A stretch of 51,153 bases of DNA from Acidobacteriota bacterium (GTDB lineage Bacteria; Acidobacteriota; Blastocatellia; RBC074): contig JAEUQO010000366.1 of NCBI GenBank assembly GCA_016789605.1, positions 1 through 51,153 on the forward strand, in the 5' to 3' direction. The position numbers and the translations under genes were made by a program. Each line of letters opens with the position of its first letter. The first letter of the stretch is position 1. The notes under the pieces were generated by a model, which saw only the letters and a list, made by a program, of their open reading frames with translations, was not told where the DNA came from and ran no database searches. Below are positions 1-9,900 of the stretch, piece after piece.

Positions 1-86
1 GGGATGAGCGTGGGAATGGCCACCAGTACGATGCGGTACAGGTTCCAACGCGGTTTGCTGGCAGATGTTTTATTCGACTCGGTCAT
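1..86 (-). CDS. Partial membrane protein, N-terminus only
   Basis: On the minus strand an ATG at 86-84 opens a frame that runs off the left edge after 28 codons. The peptide starts MTESNKTSASKPRWNLYRIV and goes into a hydrophobic stretch (about residues 18-28), which suggests a short cytoplasmic tail followed by a first transmembrane helix or uncleaved signal anchor. A good ribosome-binding site (AGGGAGA) lies just upstream of the ATG, and a TATAAT box on the same strand lies about 45 bp upstream, so the start is well supported. The function cannot be told from so little sequence. Confidence 0.55.
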   Translation of the reverse strand, partial: MTESNKTSASKPRWNLYRIVLVAIPTLI

Positions 87-130
87 CACGACTCTCCCTG
101 GTTACTGGCCCCATACTCAAAACGGAACGC

Positions 131-158
131 ATTATAGCGCAAAGCTTGCGCCTGCAAA
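131..158 (-). promoter_or_regulatory. Candidate sigma-70 promoter for the leftward gene
   Basis: The minus strand reads TATAAT at 136-131 and TTTGCA at 158-153, with a 16-bp spacer. The -10 box is perfect and the -35 box matches 4 of 6 bases. It would give a leader of roughly 40 nt before the ATG at 86. A small inverted repeat (GCGCAAAGCTTGCGC, 137-151) lies between the two boxes and could be an operator or chance. Confidence 0.45.
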
Positions 159-330
159 GCCCTTGCGCGATCATTGCCTGCCGCCTTTTTTAGTAACGAG
201 CCAGGTCGGCGCACCGTCTTGACTGGCGGAGTCCGCACTACACCAGCATCAAACAGCAAAAGTAATTCTGACATCGGTCTGAGATTCAGTTTTCAACCAA
301 ATTTCGACTTTTCGACAAGGAGTTTTGGCG

Positions 331-3300
331 ATGACGAGCATCTTCCGCCTTTCTCGTGCCGCGCGCTCGTGGGCGCAGCGCGCCGTGCTGATCGGTTGTG
401 TGTTGGGACTGGCCGGTTCCTCGCTGGTTTACCTGCGCGTTTCGGCGCAACAAGCCAAACCGGCACCAGCAAAAACTGCCGCTGCCAAGCCTGCTTCGGG
501 CAAACGCGCGTTGACACAACAGGATTTTGACGTCTGGCGTTCCATTCAGGGCCAATCACTTTCGCGCGATGGCAAATTTGTGGCCTATGCCCTTGTGCCA
601 CAAGACGGCGACGGCGAAATCGTCGTGCGCAATCTGGCGACCGGCACAGAATGGCGTCATGGACGCGGATGGCGTCCGCCGACACCACCTGCCGATAACA
701 GCGAAGCCGGGCCGGGACCAGGCGCAGCTTTTGCCGCGCAAGCTGGGGCTGTGCGTCCGCGCTTCACCGCTGACAGCCGGTTTGCACTGTTCACCATCGA
801 ACCCAACAAAGCCGACGTTCTCAAAGCGCGTAAGGAAAAGAAAACGCCTGACCAGATGCCCAAAAATGCGCTGGGCATTATGGATTTGACCAGCGGGCAG
901 GTGACGCGCGTCGAACGTGTGAAAAGCTTTCAAGTGCCGGAAGATGGCGCCGGTTGGATTGCTTATGCGCTGGAAGCCAAGCTCGAAGAGCGCAAACCCG
1001 AAGAAAAAGCGGACGCGCCCAAGCCGGGAGACACGTCTGAAGAAGAAAGTTTCAGCAATGATGCCCAACAGCGCGGCGGACGCGGTGGCGCGGCAGCAGG
1101 CGGCAGACCCGGCGCGCGACGCAAGGAATACGGTACGGATTTGTTTTTGCGCAATCTGACGCAAGGCACCGAACGCACGTTCAACGACGCCTTGGATTAC
1201 AGCTTCAGCAAAGACGCCAAGTCGCTGGTTTTCACCGTGTCGGCGCGGCAAGAAGAGAAAAACGGCGTCTATGTCGCCACGCCGGGCAATGACGCCGCGC
1301 CGGTGGATTTGTTGACCGGCAAAGGCAAATACGCTCGGCTGACCTGGGACGATGAGCAAACGCAGATGGCGTTTACCAGCGACCGCGATGACGCTACCGC
1401 GACTCAGCCGAAGCTCAAGATTTATTACTGGAAGCGCGGCGAGGCGAAAGCGGCGGAATTGGTTTCGACGGCAACGCCGAATTTTCGCGAGGGAATGGTC
1501 ATCAGCGAACGCGGCGGGCTGAATTTTTCGCAAGACGGCAGCCGGTTGTTTCTCGCTGTTGCTCCTCCGCCTGAGCCAGAAAAAGAGGCGGAGGCTGACG
1601 CCGCAGATGAAAAGGTCGTGGTGGATTTGTGGCACTGGAAGGACGATTACATCCAGCCGATGCAGAAAGTGCGCGCCGAACAAGAGCGTAATCGTTCGTA
1701 TCGCGCGGTTTATCACCTGGCCGACAAGAAATTTGTGCAGTTGGCTGACGCCACGATGGAAAACGTCAATCCGTCGGCAACCGGCCAATACGGAATCGGC
1801 ACGGATGATCGCCAATATCGCAGGTTGGTCGGCCAGGATACCAATTATTCCGATGTGTATCTGGTTAACACGTCTGACGCGACGCGCCGTTTGTTGTTGC
1901 GCAAACAGCAATTCGGCGTTTCGTTTTCGCCCAATGGCAAATACGCGGTGTTTTTTGACGGCAAGGATTGGGGCAGCATTTCCATTCCCGAAGGCAAATT
2001 CACCAATCTGACCAAATCGCTGGGCGTGAATTTTTACCGCGAAGACACCGACACGCCCAGCACGCCGAGCAGCTATGGCGTCGGCGGTTGGACCAAAGAC
2101 GACAAACACGTCTTGCTCTATGACAAATACGACATCTGGCAAATTGCGCCGGATGGCAGCGGCGCAAAAAATCTGACCGACGGCATGGGGCGCAAAGAGA
2201 AGGTCGAATTCCGTTATGTGCGACTGGATCAGGAACGTGGTCCGGGAAATGCTGATCGCGGCATTGACCCGACCAAACCATTGTTGCTCAGCGCCGAAAA
2301 CGAAGACACACGCGATTCCGGTTTTTACCGCGACCGCATAGACGGCGGTTTGCCCGAAAAGCTTTTGTGGGCGGCCAGAAATTTCAGCACGCCCAGCAAA
2401 GCCAAAGATGCAGACGTGTTGCTATTTTCGGCTTCGCGGTTTGACGAATATCCGGATTTGCTCGTGACCGATGTCAATTTCAAAGCGCCGAAAAAAGTCA
2501 GCAATGCGGGCGAACAGATGAACGCGTTTTTCTGGGGCAAGTCGGAATTGGTCAGCTTCCGCAATACGGATGGCGTGCCGCTCAAAGGCATTCTGGTCAA
2601 ACCGGAAAACTTCGATCCCAAGAAGAAATACCCGCTGGTTGTCTATATCTACGAGAAACTCACGCAAGGGCTGCACAACTTTACCGAACCGCGTCCGGGA
2701 CATTCGATCAATGCCTCGCTTTATGCCAGCAACGGTTATTTGGTCTTGATGCCGGACATCGTTTACACCGTCGGCTATCCCGGACAGAGCGCGTTGAAAT
2801 GCGTGCTGCCTGCCATCCAGGCCGTAGCCGATCAAGGCTTTGTGGACGAAAACGCCATTGGCATTCAGGGACATAGCTGGGGCGGCTATCAGATCGCATA
2901 TATGGTGACGCAAACCAATCGGTTCAAAGCGGCTGCGCCCGGCGCATTGGTGGCCAATATGACCAGCGCATACAGCGGCATTCGTTGGGGAACCGGGTTG
3001 CCGCGTCAATTTCAGTATGAGCGCACGCAAAGCCGTATCGGTGGCAATTTGTGGGAATACCCGATGCGCTTTATCGAAAACTCGCCTGTTTTCCAGGCGC
3101 ACCGTGTGCAAACTCCGATTTTGATGTTGCACAACGACAATGACGACGCCGTACCGTGGTATCAGGGCATAGAGTTTTACCTGGCGCTGCGGCGGTTGGA
3201 CAAAGAGGTTTATATGTTCAACTACAACGGTGAACCGCACGGCATTCGCAAACGGCAAAATCAGCGCGATTACCAGCGGCGGATGCTGGAGTTTTTTGAC

Positions 3301-3408
3301 CATTTCCTGAAAGGCGCGCCCGCCGCGGAATGGATGGAAAAAGGCATTCCGTATCTGCAACGCGAAAAGGAAAAAGAAAAATACAAGACGGCGTCAGACC
3401 AGAATTAA
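331..3408 (+). CDS. Secreted S9-family (prolyl oligopeptidase-type) serine peptidase
   Basis: A 1025-residue protein with an N-terminal signal peptide (basic start, then a hydrophobic core ending near a VSAQQA cleavage region). It has a long beta-propeller-like N-terminal half with WD/TolB-like strands and a C-terminal alpha/beta-hydrolase domain. The nucleophile motif GHSWGG gives Ser849; the probable acid is Asp938 or Asp939 in HNDNDDAVP, and the histidine is His970 in EPHG. The order Ser-Asp-His and the spacing fit family S9 (DPP IV/acylaminoacyl peptidase type). A low-complexity Gly/Arg insert sits near residue 250. ATG at 331 is preferred over the in-frame TTG two codons earlier because AAGGAG lies 8 bp upstream of it. 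Likely a periplasmic or extracellular peptide-degrading enzyme; the exact specificity cannot be read. It is monocistronic, with a terminator downstream. Confidence 0.9.
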   Translation: MTSIFRLSRAARSWAQRAVLIGCVLGLAGSSLVYLRVSAQQAKPAPAKTAAAKPASGKRALTQQDFDVWRSIQGQSLSRDGKFVAYALVPQDGDGEIVVRNLATGTEWRHGRGWRPPTPPADNSEAGPGPGAAFAAQAGAVRPRFTADSRFALFTIEPNKADVLKARKEKKTPDQMPKNALGIMDLTSGQVTRVERVKSFQVPEDGAGWIAYALEAKLEERKPEEKADAPKPGDTSEEESFSNDAQQRGGRGGAAAGGRPGARRKEYGTDLFLRNLTQGTERTFNDALDYSFSKDAKSLVFTVSARQEEKNGVYVATPGNDAAPVDLLTGKGKYARLTWDDEQTQMAFTSDRDDATATQPKLKIYYWKRGEAKAAELVSTATPNFREGMVISERGGLNFSQDGSRLFLAVAPPPEPEKEAEADAADEKVVVDLWHWKDDYIQPMQKVRAEQERNRSYRAVYHLADKKFVQLADATMENVNPSATGQYGIGTDDRQYRRLVGQDTNYSDVYLVNTSDATRRLLLRKQQFGVSFSPNGKYAVFFDGKDWGSISIPEGKFTNLTKSLGVNFYREDTDTPSTPSSYGVGGWTKDDKHVLLYDKYDIWQIAPDGSGAKNLTDGMGRKEKVEFRYVRLDQERGPGNADRGIDPTKPLLLSAENEDTRDSGFYRDRIDGGLPEKLLWAARNFSTPSKAKDADVLLFSASRFDEYPDLLVTDVNFKAPKKVSNAGEQMNAFFWGKSELVSFRNTDGVPLKGILVKPENFDPKKKYPLVVYIYEKLTQGLHNFTEPRPGHSINASLYASNGYLVLMPDIVYTVGYPGQSALKCVLPAIQAVADQGFVDENAIGIQGHSWGGYQIAYMVTQTNRFKAAAPGALVANMTSAYSGIRWGTGLPRQFQYERTQSRIGGNLWEYPMRFIENSPVFQAHRVQTPILMLHNDNDDAVPWYQGIEFYLALRRLDKEVYMFNYNGEPHGIRKRQNQRDYQRRMLEFFDHFLKGAPAAEWMEKGIPYLQREKEKEKYKTASDQN

Positions 3409-3430
3409 TCCCCGGACTTCGTCTTTCAAC

Positions 3431-3472
3431 GCGCGGGAGCAAATGCGCTAAGTGCATTGCTCCTGCGCTTTT
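3431..3472 (+). terminator. Intrinsic terminator of the S9 peptidase gene
   Basis: An imperfect stem, GCGCGGGAGCAAATGC paired with GCATTGCTCCTGCGC around a short loop, is followed by TTTT. It lies 22 bp after the stop codon. Confidence 0.75.
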
Positions 3473-3955
3473 CCCGTGATTTCCTCAGCGCTTGCCCGGC
3501 AGGAAACAAAGCTTGACATCTCCCGGCAATTGGTTTTGAATGGCCGCCGTTTGTGACGAAACCTCATGACCCCAAACGTCACGCATTCGTTCTTTTCAGC
3601 AAATTCACTCTGAAAGACCCCTTCACCGACCTTCACCAGAATGGCGGTGTCAAATTCGCCGGAATGCCCATCCGCAAAATTTAAAACCCAAGCCAGAGAT
3701 TGGCGTATTTGTGCCCAAAGCCTACATCGAGAACCAGTCGTCGCTAAGTTAAGGCGCTAATGCAACGAGCAGTTGCTAACAGTTTGCAGTTTAAGAATTT
3801 TCCTGTGCAACGCGACTGGTGATTACATCATCTGGTGTCGGCGCTTGTAGATAGCGCCCAGGTTCAATCCATTCTATTGCTCTTCCAAACTGCCCCACAG
3901 TTTTAATCTTCGTGTTGTCCGTAATTATCGCGACTAGGATCAGGAGAAGTTATCA
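3473..3955. other. Long intergenic leader before the giant NHL protein
   Basis: About 480 bp without a convincing gene; the short frames here look random. It contains one sigma-70-like promoter on the plus strand: TTGACA at 3513-3518, a 17-bp spacer and TTGAAT at 3536-3541. If used, it would give the downstream gene a 5' leader of about 400 nt. A closer start cannot be excluded. No riboswitch or RNA gene was recognised. Confidence 0.4.
3513..3541 (+). promoter_or_regulatory. Candidate promoter, consensus -35 and weak -10
   Basis: A perfect TTGACA with 17-bp spacing to TTGAAT (4 of 6 matches). It points towards the 2618-residue secreted protein, whose ATG is at 3956. Confidence 0.35.
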
Positions 3956-6900
3956 ATGAAAAGCGCTCAGTTTGTGCGGCCATCCCAGTCAGCCCGTCGT
4001 CTTTTTTCCAAAGTTTTTATGCCAACGACTCGCAACCGTGTGTTGCTATCTGCTTTTGTCGTGTTTGTGACGCTGTCGGCGATTTTGTGGCAAACCGGCG
4101 CCGCCGCCAGCAGCCCTGCCAATGCCGAGCCAACCCTGTTGCAACAAGTGAGCGGCAAATTACGCGCGGCGCTGGGTTTGATCACGCCGTGGCAAGGAGG
4201 CGTCGGTTCGCGGACGGTGATTTCGACCATCGCGGGCGGCGGGTTCAGTACCAACGCGCCTGCCAGACAAGCGCCAATGGTGATGCCGACGGCGGTGGCG
4301 CGCGATCCGCAAAATCGCGGGGTGTATGTCGTGGACGAAGTCAACGGCACCAGCCTGTTGCGCTTTCTCAATACGACCGGGCAACCGGTGACACTGGCGG
4401 GGACGACCATTCAACCCGGCAGCATTAATCTGATCGCGGGTGGCGGCTCAGTGGCTGAAACGACGAATGTGCGCGACGTGGATTTGACCCTGGTGAGCGG
4501 CATCGTGGTGGACCCGACTGGCGATGTGATTTATCTGACCACGCCGATTGCTGCGGCCATTCGCGCGATCAACGTCGGCAGCACGGATTTCCGCATTCTC
4601 AACAAAACCATCACGCCTGGCACAATCGCCAATATCTTCAACATCAATCGCTCGGATTTTCGCGCAATCACAATGAATGCGGCGCGCGAATTCTTTTACA
4701 TCAGCGTGACGCCGACCGGTGGCGCGCGCGTCGTTTACAAACTCGACAACGCCGGACAAGAAACGATTTACGCGGGCGGCGGCGCGCCGCAATTTGGCAA
4801 CGGTGATGGCGGACAGGCCATTCAAGCCAAGCTGACATTGCCGATGGGCCTGGCGCTGGATAGCAACGGCAATTTGTTTATTGCCGAAGGCGGCGACAAT
4901 CGCGGCAATCCGGGCGCAGTCCGCAAGGTTGAACCGAGCGGTTTTATCAGTTCGCTGGTGACGAACCTGGAATTCCCGACCGGCATCACCCTGGGACCGA
5001 ACAATAGTTTTTATGTCGCGGTCGGCAATGCACAACAAGTGCTGCGCATTACCAGCAGCGGCGCGAAAACGCTCGTCGCGGGCGCCAGCACGGTGGCAGC
5101 TTGCGACCCGGTTTCGACGCCGACTTGTGGTGACGGCGGATCCGCTACTCAGGCGTTTTTGAATTTGCCCGGCAGCACGCAATTGCGCACCGTCGTTTTA
5201 GCTGCTGATGCCAGCGGTTTCTTTTTGCCGGATCACACCTTTATGCGCGTCCGCTACGTCAATGTCAGCGGCGCTCCGCTCACAATTGCAGGCACGACCA
5301 TCGGCGGCGGGCAAATCAATACGGTCATTGGCAGCGGTCAGGATGTCCCGTATGACAACGTTGCTGCCATCAACTCGGAATTGTCTGCGCCGACGGGTGT
5401 TGCGGCAGATGCCAATGGCAACTTGTTTGTGATGGATACGGCAGCCAATCCGGTCAGCCGGTTGCGTTTCATCAATCGTGGCACAACGCCGGTGACGTTG
5501 TTTGCCGGTACGCCCGCAGAGGTTACCGTTCAGCCCGGTAACATTACGACGCTCAACTACAAAGCGGGCGAGTTGGTGTCGGATGACAGCATTATTACGG
5601 CGGTGTTTGCTTCGCCGCAGGGATTGGCTGTCACAGCCAAGGGCGTTTACATCGTCGACTCGCAATATGGCGCGTTGATTCGTCCGCCGGGATCGTTGAC
5701 CGGTCGCCGCAGCGGACACATTCGCTTTTTGAACACGTCAAATACCGACGTGACCATTTTCCCCAGCGGCGGCAATGCCAAAGTCGTGATCCCGCCCGGC
5801 CAGATCAAAGACGTTGTGGGCCGCAATGACGCGCCGGTCGCGGGCGCTCCGACCGCAGATGATGCTCCGGCCAACACGGCGATTATCTTCCCGACCGATG
5901 TGGCGGTAGACGCGGCAGGCAATTTGTTTATCGCCGATCAAGGCAACAACCGCATTCGCAAAGTCAACGCTTCGACCGGGCAAGTGACGAGCGTGTTGGT
6001 GCCGGGCAGCGAAGGGCTGACGCCGCTCTTGACCAGTGCCGCCACCGGGGTAGCGCTGGGAGCCGATGGTCGGTTGTACATCGCCGATACGCGCAATGAT
6101 CGCGTGTTGCGTCAGGATGCTGCCAACGGCAACACCTTTACGGTGATTGCCAATAACACCAAAGGCATCAGTCGCCCGCGCGACCTGGCGCTGGATGCCG
6201 CTGGAAATGTGTATGTGACCAACGCCGGTACGGATCAGATCGTTCGCATTCAAGCGCCGACCAACGCCTTGGGCACAACCGCGATTGTCGCGGGCAACGG
6301 GCAAGCCGGATTTTCCGGCGATGGCGGACCGGCCAATCGTGCGCGCTTGAATTTGCCGAATCCGGGCACGACAGCCAATGACGTGCAATTGACCACCAAC
6401 ATCATCACACTGGCCAACGGCGATATCCTCTTTACTGATACAGAAAACAATCGTCTGCGTTTGTTGGTGCAACAACCCAATCAAGCGCCAGTATTGGCGG
6501 CGCTCAATACCGCGAATGTGGATGAAGGCCAAAACCTGACGGTCAATATCACGGCCACGGATGGCAATGGCGATCCGCTGACGATCACGACGTCTGCCTT
6601 GCCGAATTTTGCCAGCTTCACGGACAACGGCGACAGCACGGCCAAATTGTTGCTCTCGCCCGGATTCACCAGCGCCGGAACATACAACGTCACGGTTTCG
6701 GTGACGGACGGTGACGCCAGTGACAGCAAGAGCTTTTCCATCGTTGTCAAAGATGTGAATCGTCCGCCGGTTGTTAATGTGACGCCGGTGAGCCCTTCGT
6801 ATGAAGCGACCGGACCCAACGGGCGCTCGGTCAATTTGCTGGGGACGGCTTCTGATCCTGACGGTGATGCGCTGACCTACAAATGGTTTGATAGCGGTGC

Positions 6901-9900
6901 GCAAATCGCGGATGTGTTGACGCCGCAAGTGCAACTCAGCATCGGCAGCCACTCGCTGTTTTTGACCGCGACCGACAGCCGGGGCGCTTCGACCAGCAGT
7001 CCCGCGCAAGCCGTCATCGTGCAAGACAAAACGCCTCCGGTGATCAGCAATGTCCCGGCAGACATCACCGTGCAAGCCACCGGTGATGATGGCGTGACGG
7101 TGAACTTTACGTTGCCGACAGCGACTGACATCGTGGATGGCGCGATTCGTGTGAATTCCAGCAAATCGCCCGGCTCGCTTTTCCCCGTGGGCGTGACGAC
7201 GGTGGAATTCACAGCAGCGGATATGCGCGGCAATACCTCTACAGCTTCTTTCAAAGTCACTGTCACGCCGAAAGCGGGTGGCGGTGGCGGCGGCGGCGGC
7301 GGCGGAAATACGCCGGGCAGCTACACGATTTCCAGTTTCGCAGGCAGCGGCGATTACGGTTACAGCGGTAACGGTGGGGCCGCTTTGTCGGCCACCTTCA
7401 AGCAGCTCAACGGCCTTGGCGTGAGCGGCGGCAATTTGCTGATCGTTGATGGTCAATCGCGCGTGGTGCGCGTGGTGGACGCGCAAAACAAGATCAACAG
7501 CTTTGCGGGCAACAGCTCGTCCGGCAACGTTGGTGATGGCAGCGCGGCGATTTACGCGTCGTTCGGACAAACGGGCGGCGTGGTCTCCGACGCGAACGGA
7601 AACACGTACGTCTCCGATACGCAATTTCACCGCATTCGCAAAGTGCTTTCCGATGGTCGCATCGTTCATTTCGCGGGCACGACCAATGGGCAAAGCGGTT
7701 CGGCGGGTGACAACGGGCAAGCAGGCGCCGCGCGCTTGAATCGTCCGACGGGCTTGGCCATAGACGCACAAGGCAATTTGTATATCTGCGACAGCGGCAA
7801 TCACCGCATCCGCAGAATTGATATTTCGACAAACATCATCACCACGGTGGCCGGTAACGGTGGCGCAGGGTTTGGCGGCGATGCCGTATTGGCCACGCAT
7901 ACCAGCCTGAACAATCCGACAGGGCTGGCGGTGGATGGGCAGGGCAATCTGTATATCGCTGATCGCGGCAACCAGCGCATTCGCAAAGTGGATGCCAGTT
8001 CGAAAGTGATTTCGACCATTGCTGGTACAGGTGATGCCGGATTCGGTGGTGACAACGGCGCGGGAACGGCTGCGTTGTTGAACAACCCCAACGACATTGC
8101 CATTGATAAAGCGGGCAATCTGTATATTGCCGACCAAAACAATCACCGCGTGCGCCGCATCACTGCAAACGGCGTGATCGCCACCATCGCAGGTACGGGC
8201 ATCGCCGGATACAGCGGTGAGGGCAACGCTGCGACGCAAGCCCAATTCAATTTCCCGGTCAGTGTGATTGTCGCTGGGGACGGCAGTGTCTTTGTCGGTG
8301 ACAATGGCAATTTGCGCGTGCGCAAACTGACGCCGACAGGTGGCGGTGGGACGACCAATCACAACCCGGTCATCACTTCGCCACTGGGCAACCAAACCCT
8401 GACCAAAGGACAAACGCTGGATGTGCCGTTGACGGCCACGGACGAAGATGGCGATAGCGTGAGTTTTGCGTTGGTGAATGCACCGTCGTTTGCGTCCATC
8501 GTGAACGCAAATCCGGCGCAACGCACCGCAACCTTGCGCCTGGCTCCGACCGCGACGGGCACGTTCAACAACGTGCAGGTTAAAGCCGACGACGGCAAAG
8601 GCGGCGTGACGCTTTCGTCTGAATTCAACATTTTTGTTAACGAGCAGCAGCCGGGAAATCGTCCGCCGACAGCGTCAGCGGGCGCCTTGCCGGCCATGAT
8701 CGAAGCTGTTTCAGCGGCAGGTGCGCCGGTCAATTTGACGGGGAGCGGTTCTGATCCCGACAACGATGCGATTACGTTCTCCTGGACGGATAACGGCGTG
8801 GCCATCGCGGCCAGCGCCAATGCGACAGTGACGCTGGCCATTGGCAATCACAGCCTGGTGTTGACCGTCACCGACAGCAAAGGCGCCAAGACTTCGACTG
8901 CGGCGCAAGCCGTGACCGTCAAAGATTCGACGCCGCCCGTGATCAACAACGTTCCGGCGGCGATTACGACGGCAGCCACGTCTCCTTCAGGCGCGCTGGT
9001 CAATTACGCGATGCCGACGGCGACTGACATTGTGGATGGCGCAGTGACGGTTGTCGCCGACAAAGCTTCGGGCACGCTTTTCGCGGTGGGCACGACGACG
9101 GTCAAATTCACGGCGACGGATGCGCGTGGCAACGCAGCGCAAGCGTCCTTCAACGTGACGGTGACGCCGTTCTCCGGCGGCGGCACAGCGGCCAGTTACA
9201 ACATCTCTACGTATGCGGGCAGCGGCGATTACGGTTTTGCGGGTGACAACGGCCCTGCGACCTCTGCGCCATTGCGCGGCGCAAATGGATTGCGGCGTTC
9301 AGAAACCGGTCTGTTGGTCGTTGATGGTCAATCGCGTGTGGTGCGTCGTGTCGACGCGCAAGGCGTGATTCGCACCGTGGCAGGCAACAGTTCTGGCGGC
9401 AATACCGGTGATGGCGGGTTGGCGATTTATGCCAGCCTCGGCACCACGGGCGGAGCCGTGGCCGATGCCAGCGGTAATGTGTATGTGGCTGACACGACCA
9501 ATCACCGCATTCGTCGGGTCACCACGGATGGTCGCATCGCGCATTTTGCCGGCACGACCAATGCGCTCAGCGGTTCGCAAGGCGACAACGGCCAGGCGGC
9601 TGCGGCACGGTTGAATCGCCCGACGGCGTTGGCCATTGATGGGCAAGGCAATCTGTATATCTGCGACAGCGGCAACCACCGCATCCGCATGGTCAACCTG
9701 ACCACCAATATCATCACGACCGTGGCGGGCAATGGCGGCGCGGGATACGGCGGCGATGGTGTGACCGCGACCACGACCAGTCTGAACAATCCGACTGGCA
9801 TTGCACTGGATGCGCAAGGCAATCTCTATATTGCTGATCGCGGCAATCATCGCATTCGCAGGGTTGACGCGGTAAGCAAACAGATTTCCACCATCGCAGG

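Noticed and set aside
556..2142. A 528-codon minus-strand frame inside the S9 peptidase gene
   Set aside because: The peptidase frame has clear motifs and a start site, and this antisense frame has neither.
5738..8521. A 927-codon open frame on the minus strand
   Set aside because: It is the shadow of the giant NHL gene: GC-rich repeated codons on the plus strand keep the opposite frame open. Its product is Arg/His/Ala-rich, without domain motifs or a ribosome-binding site.
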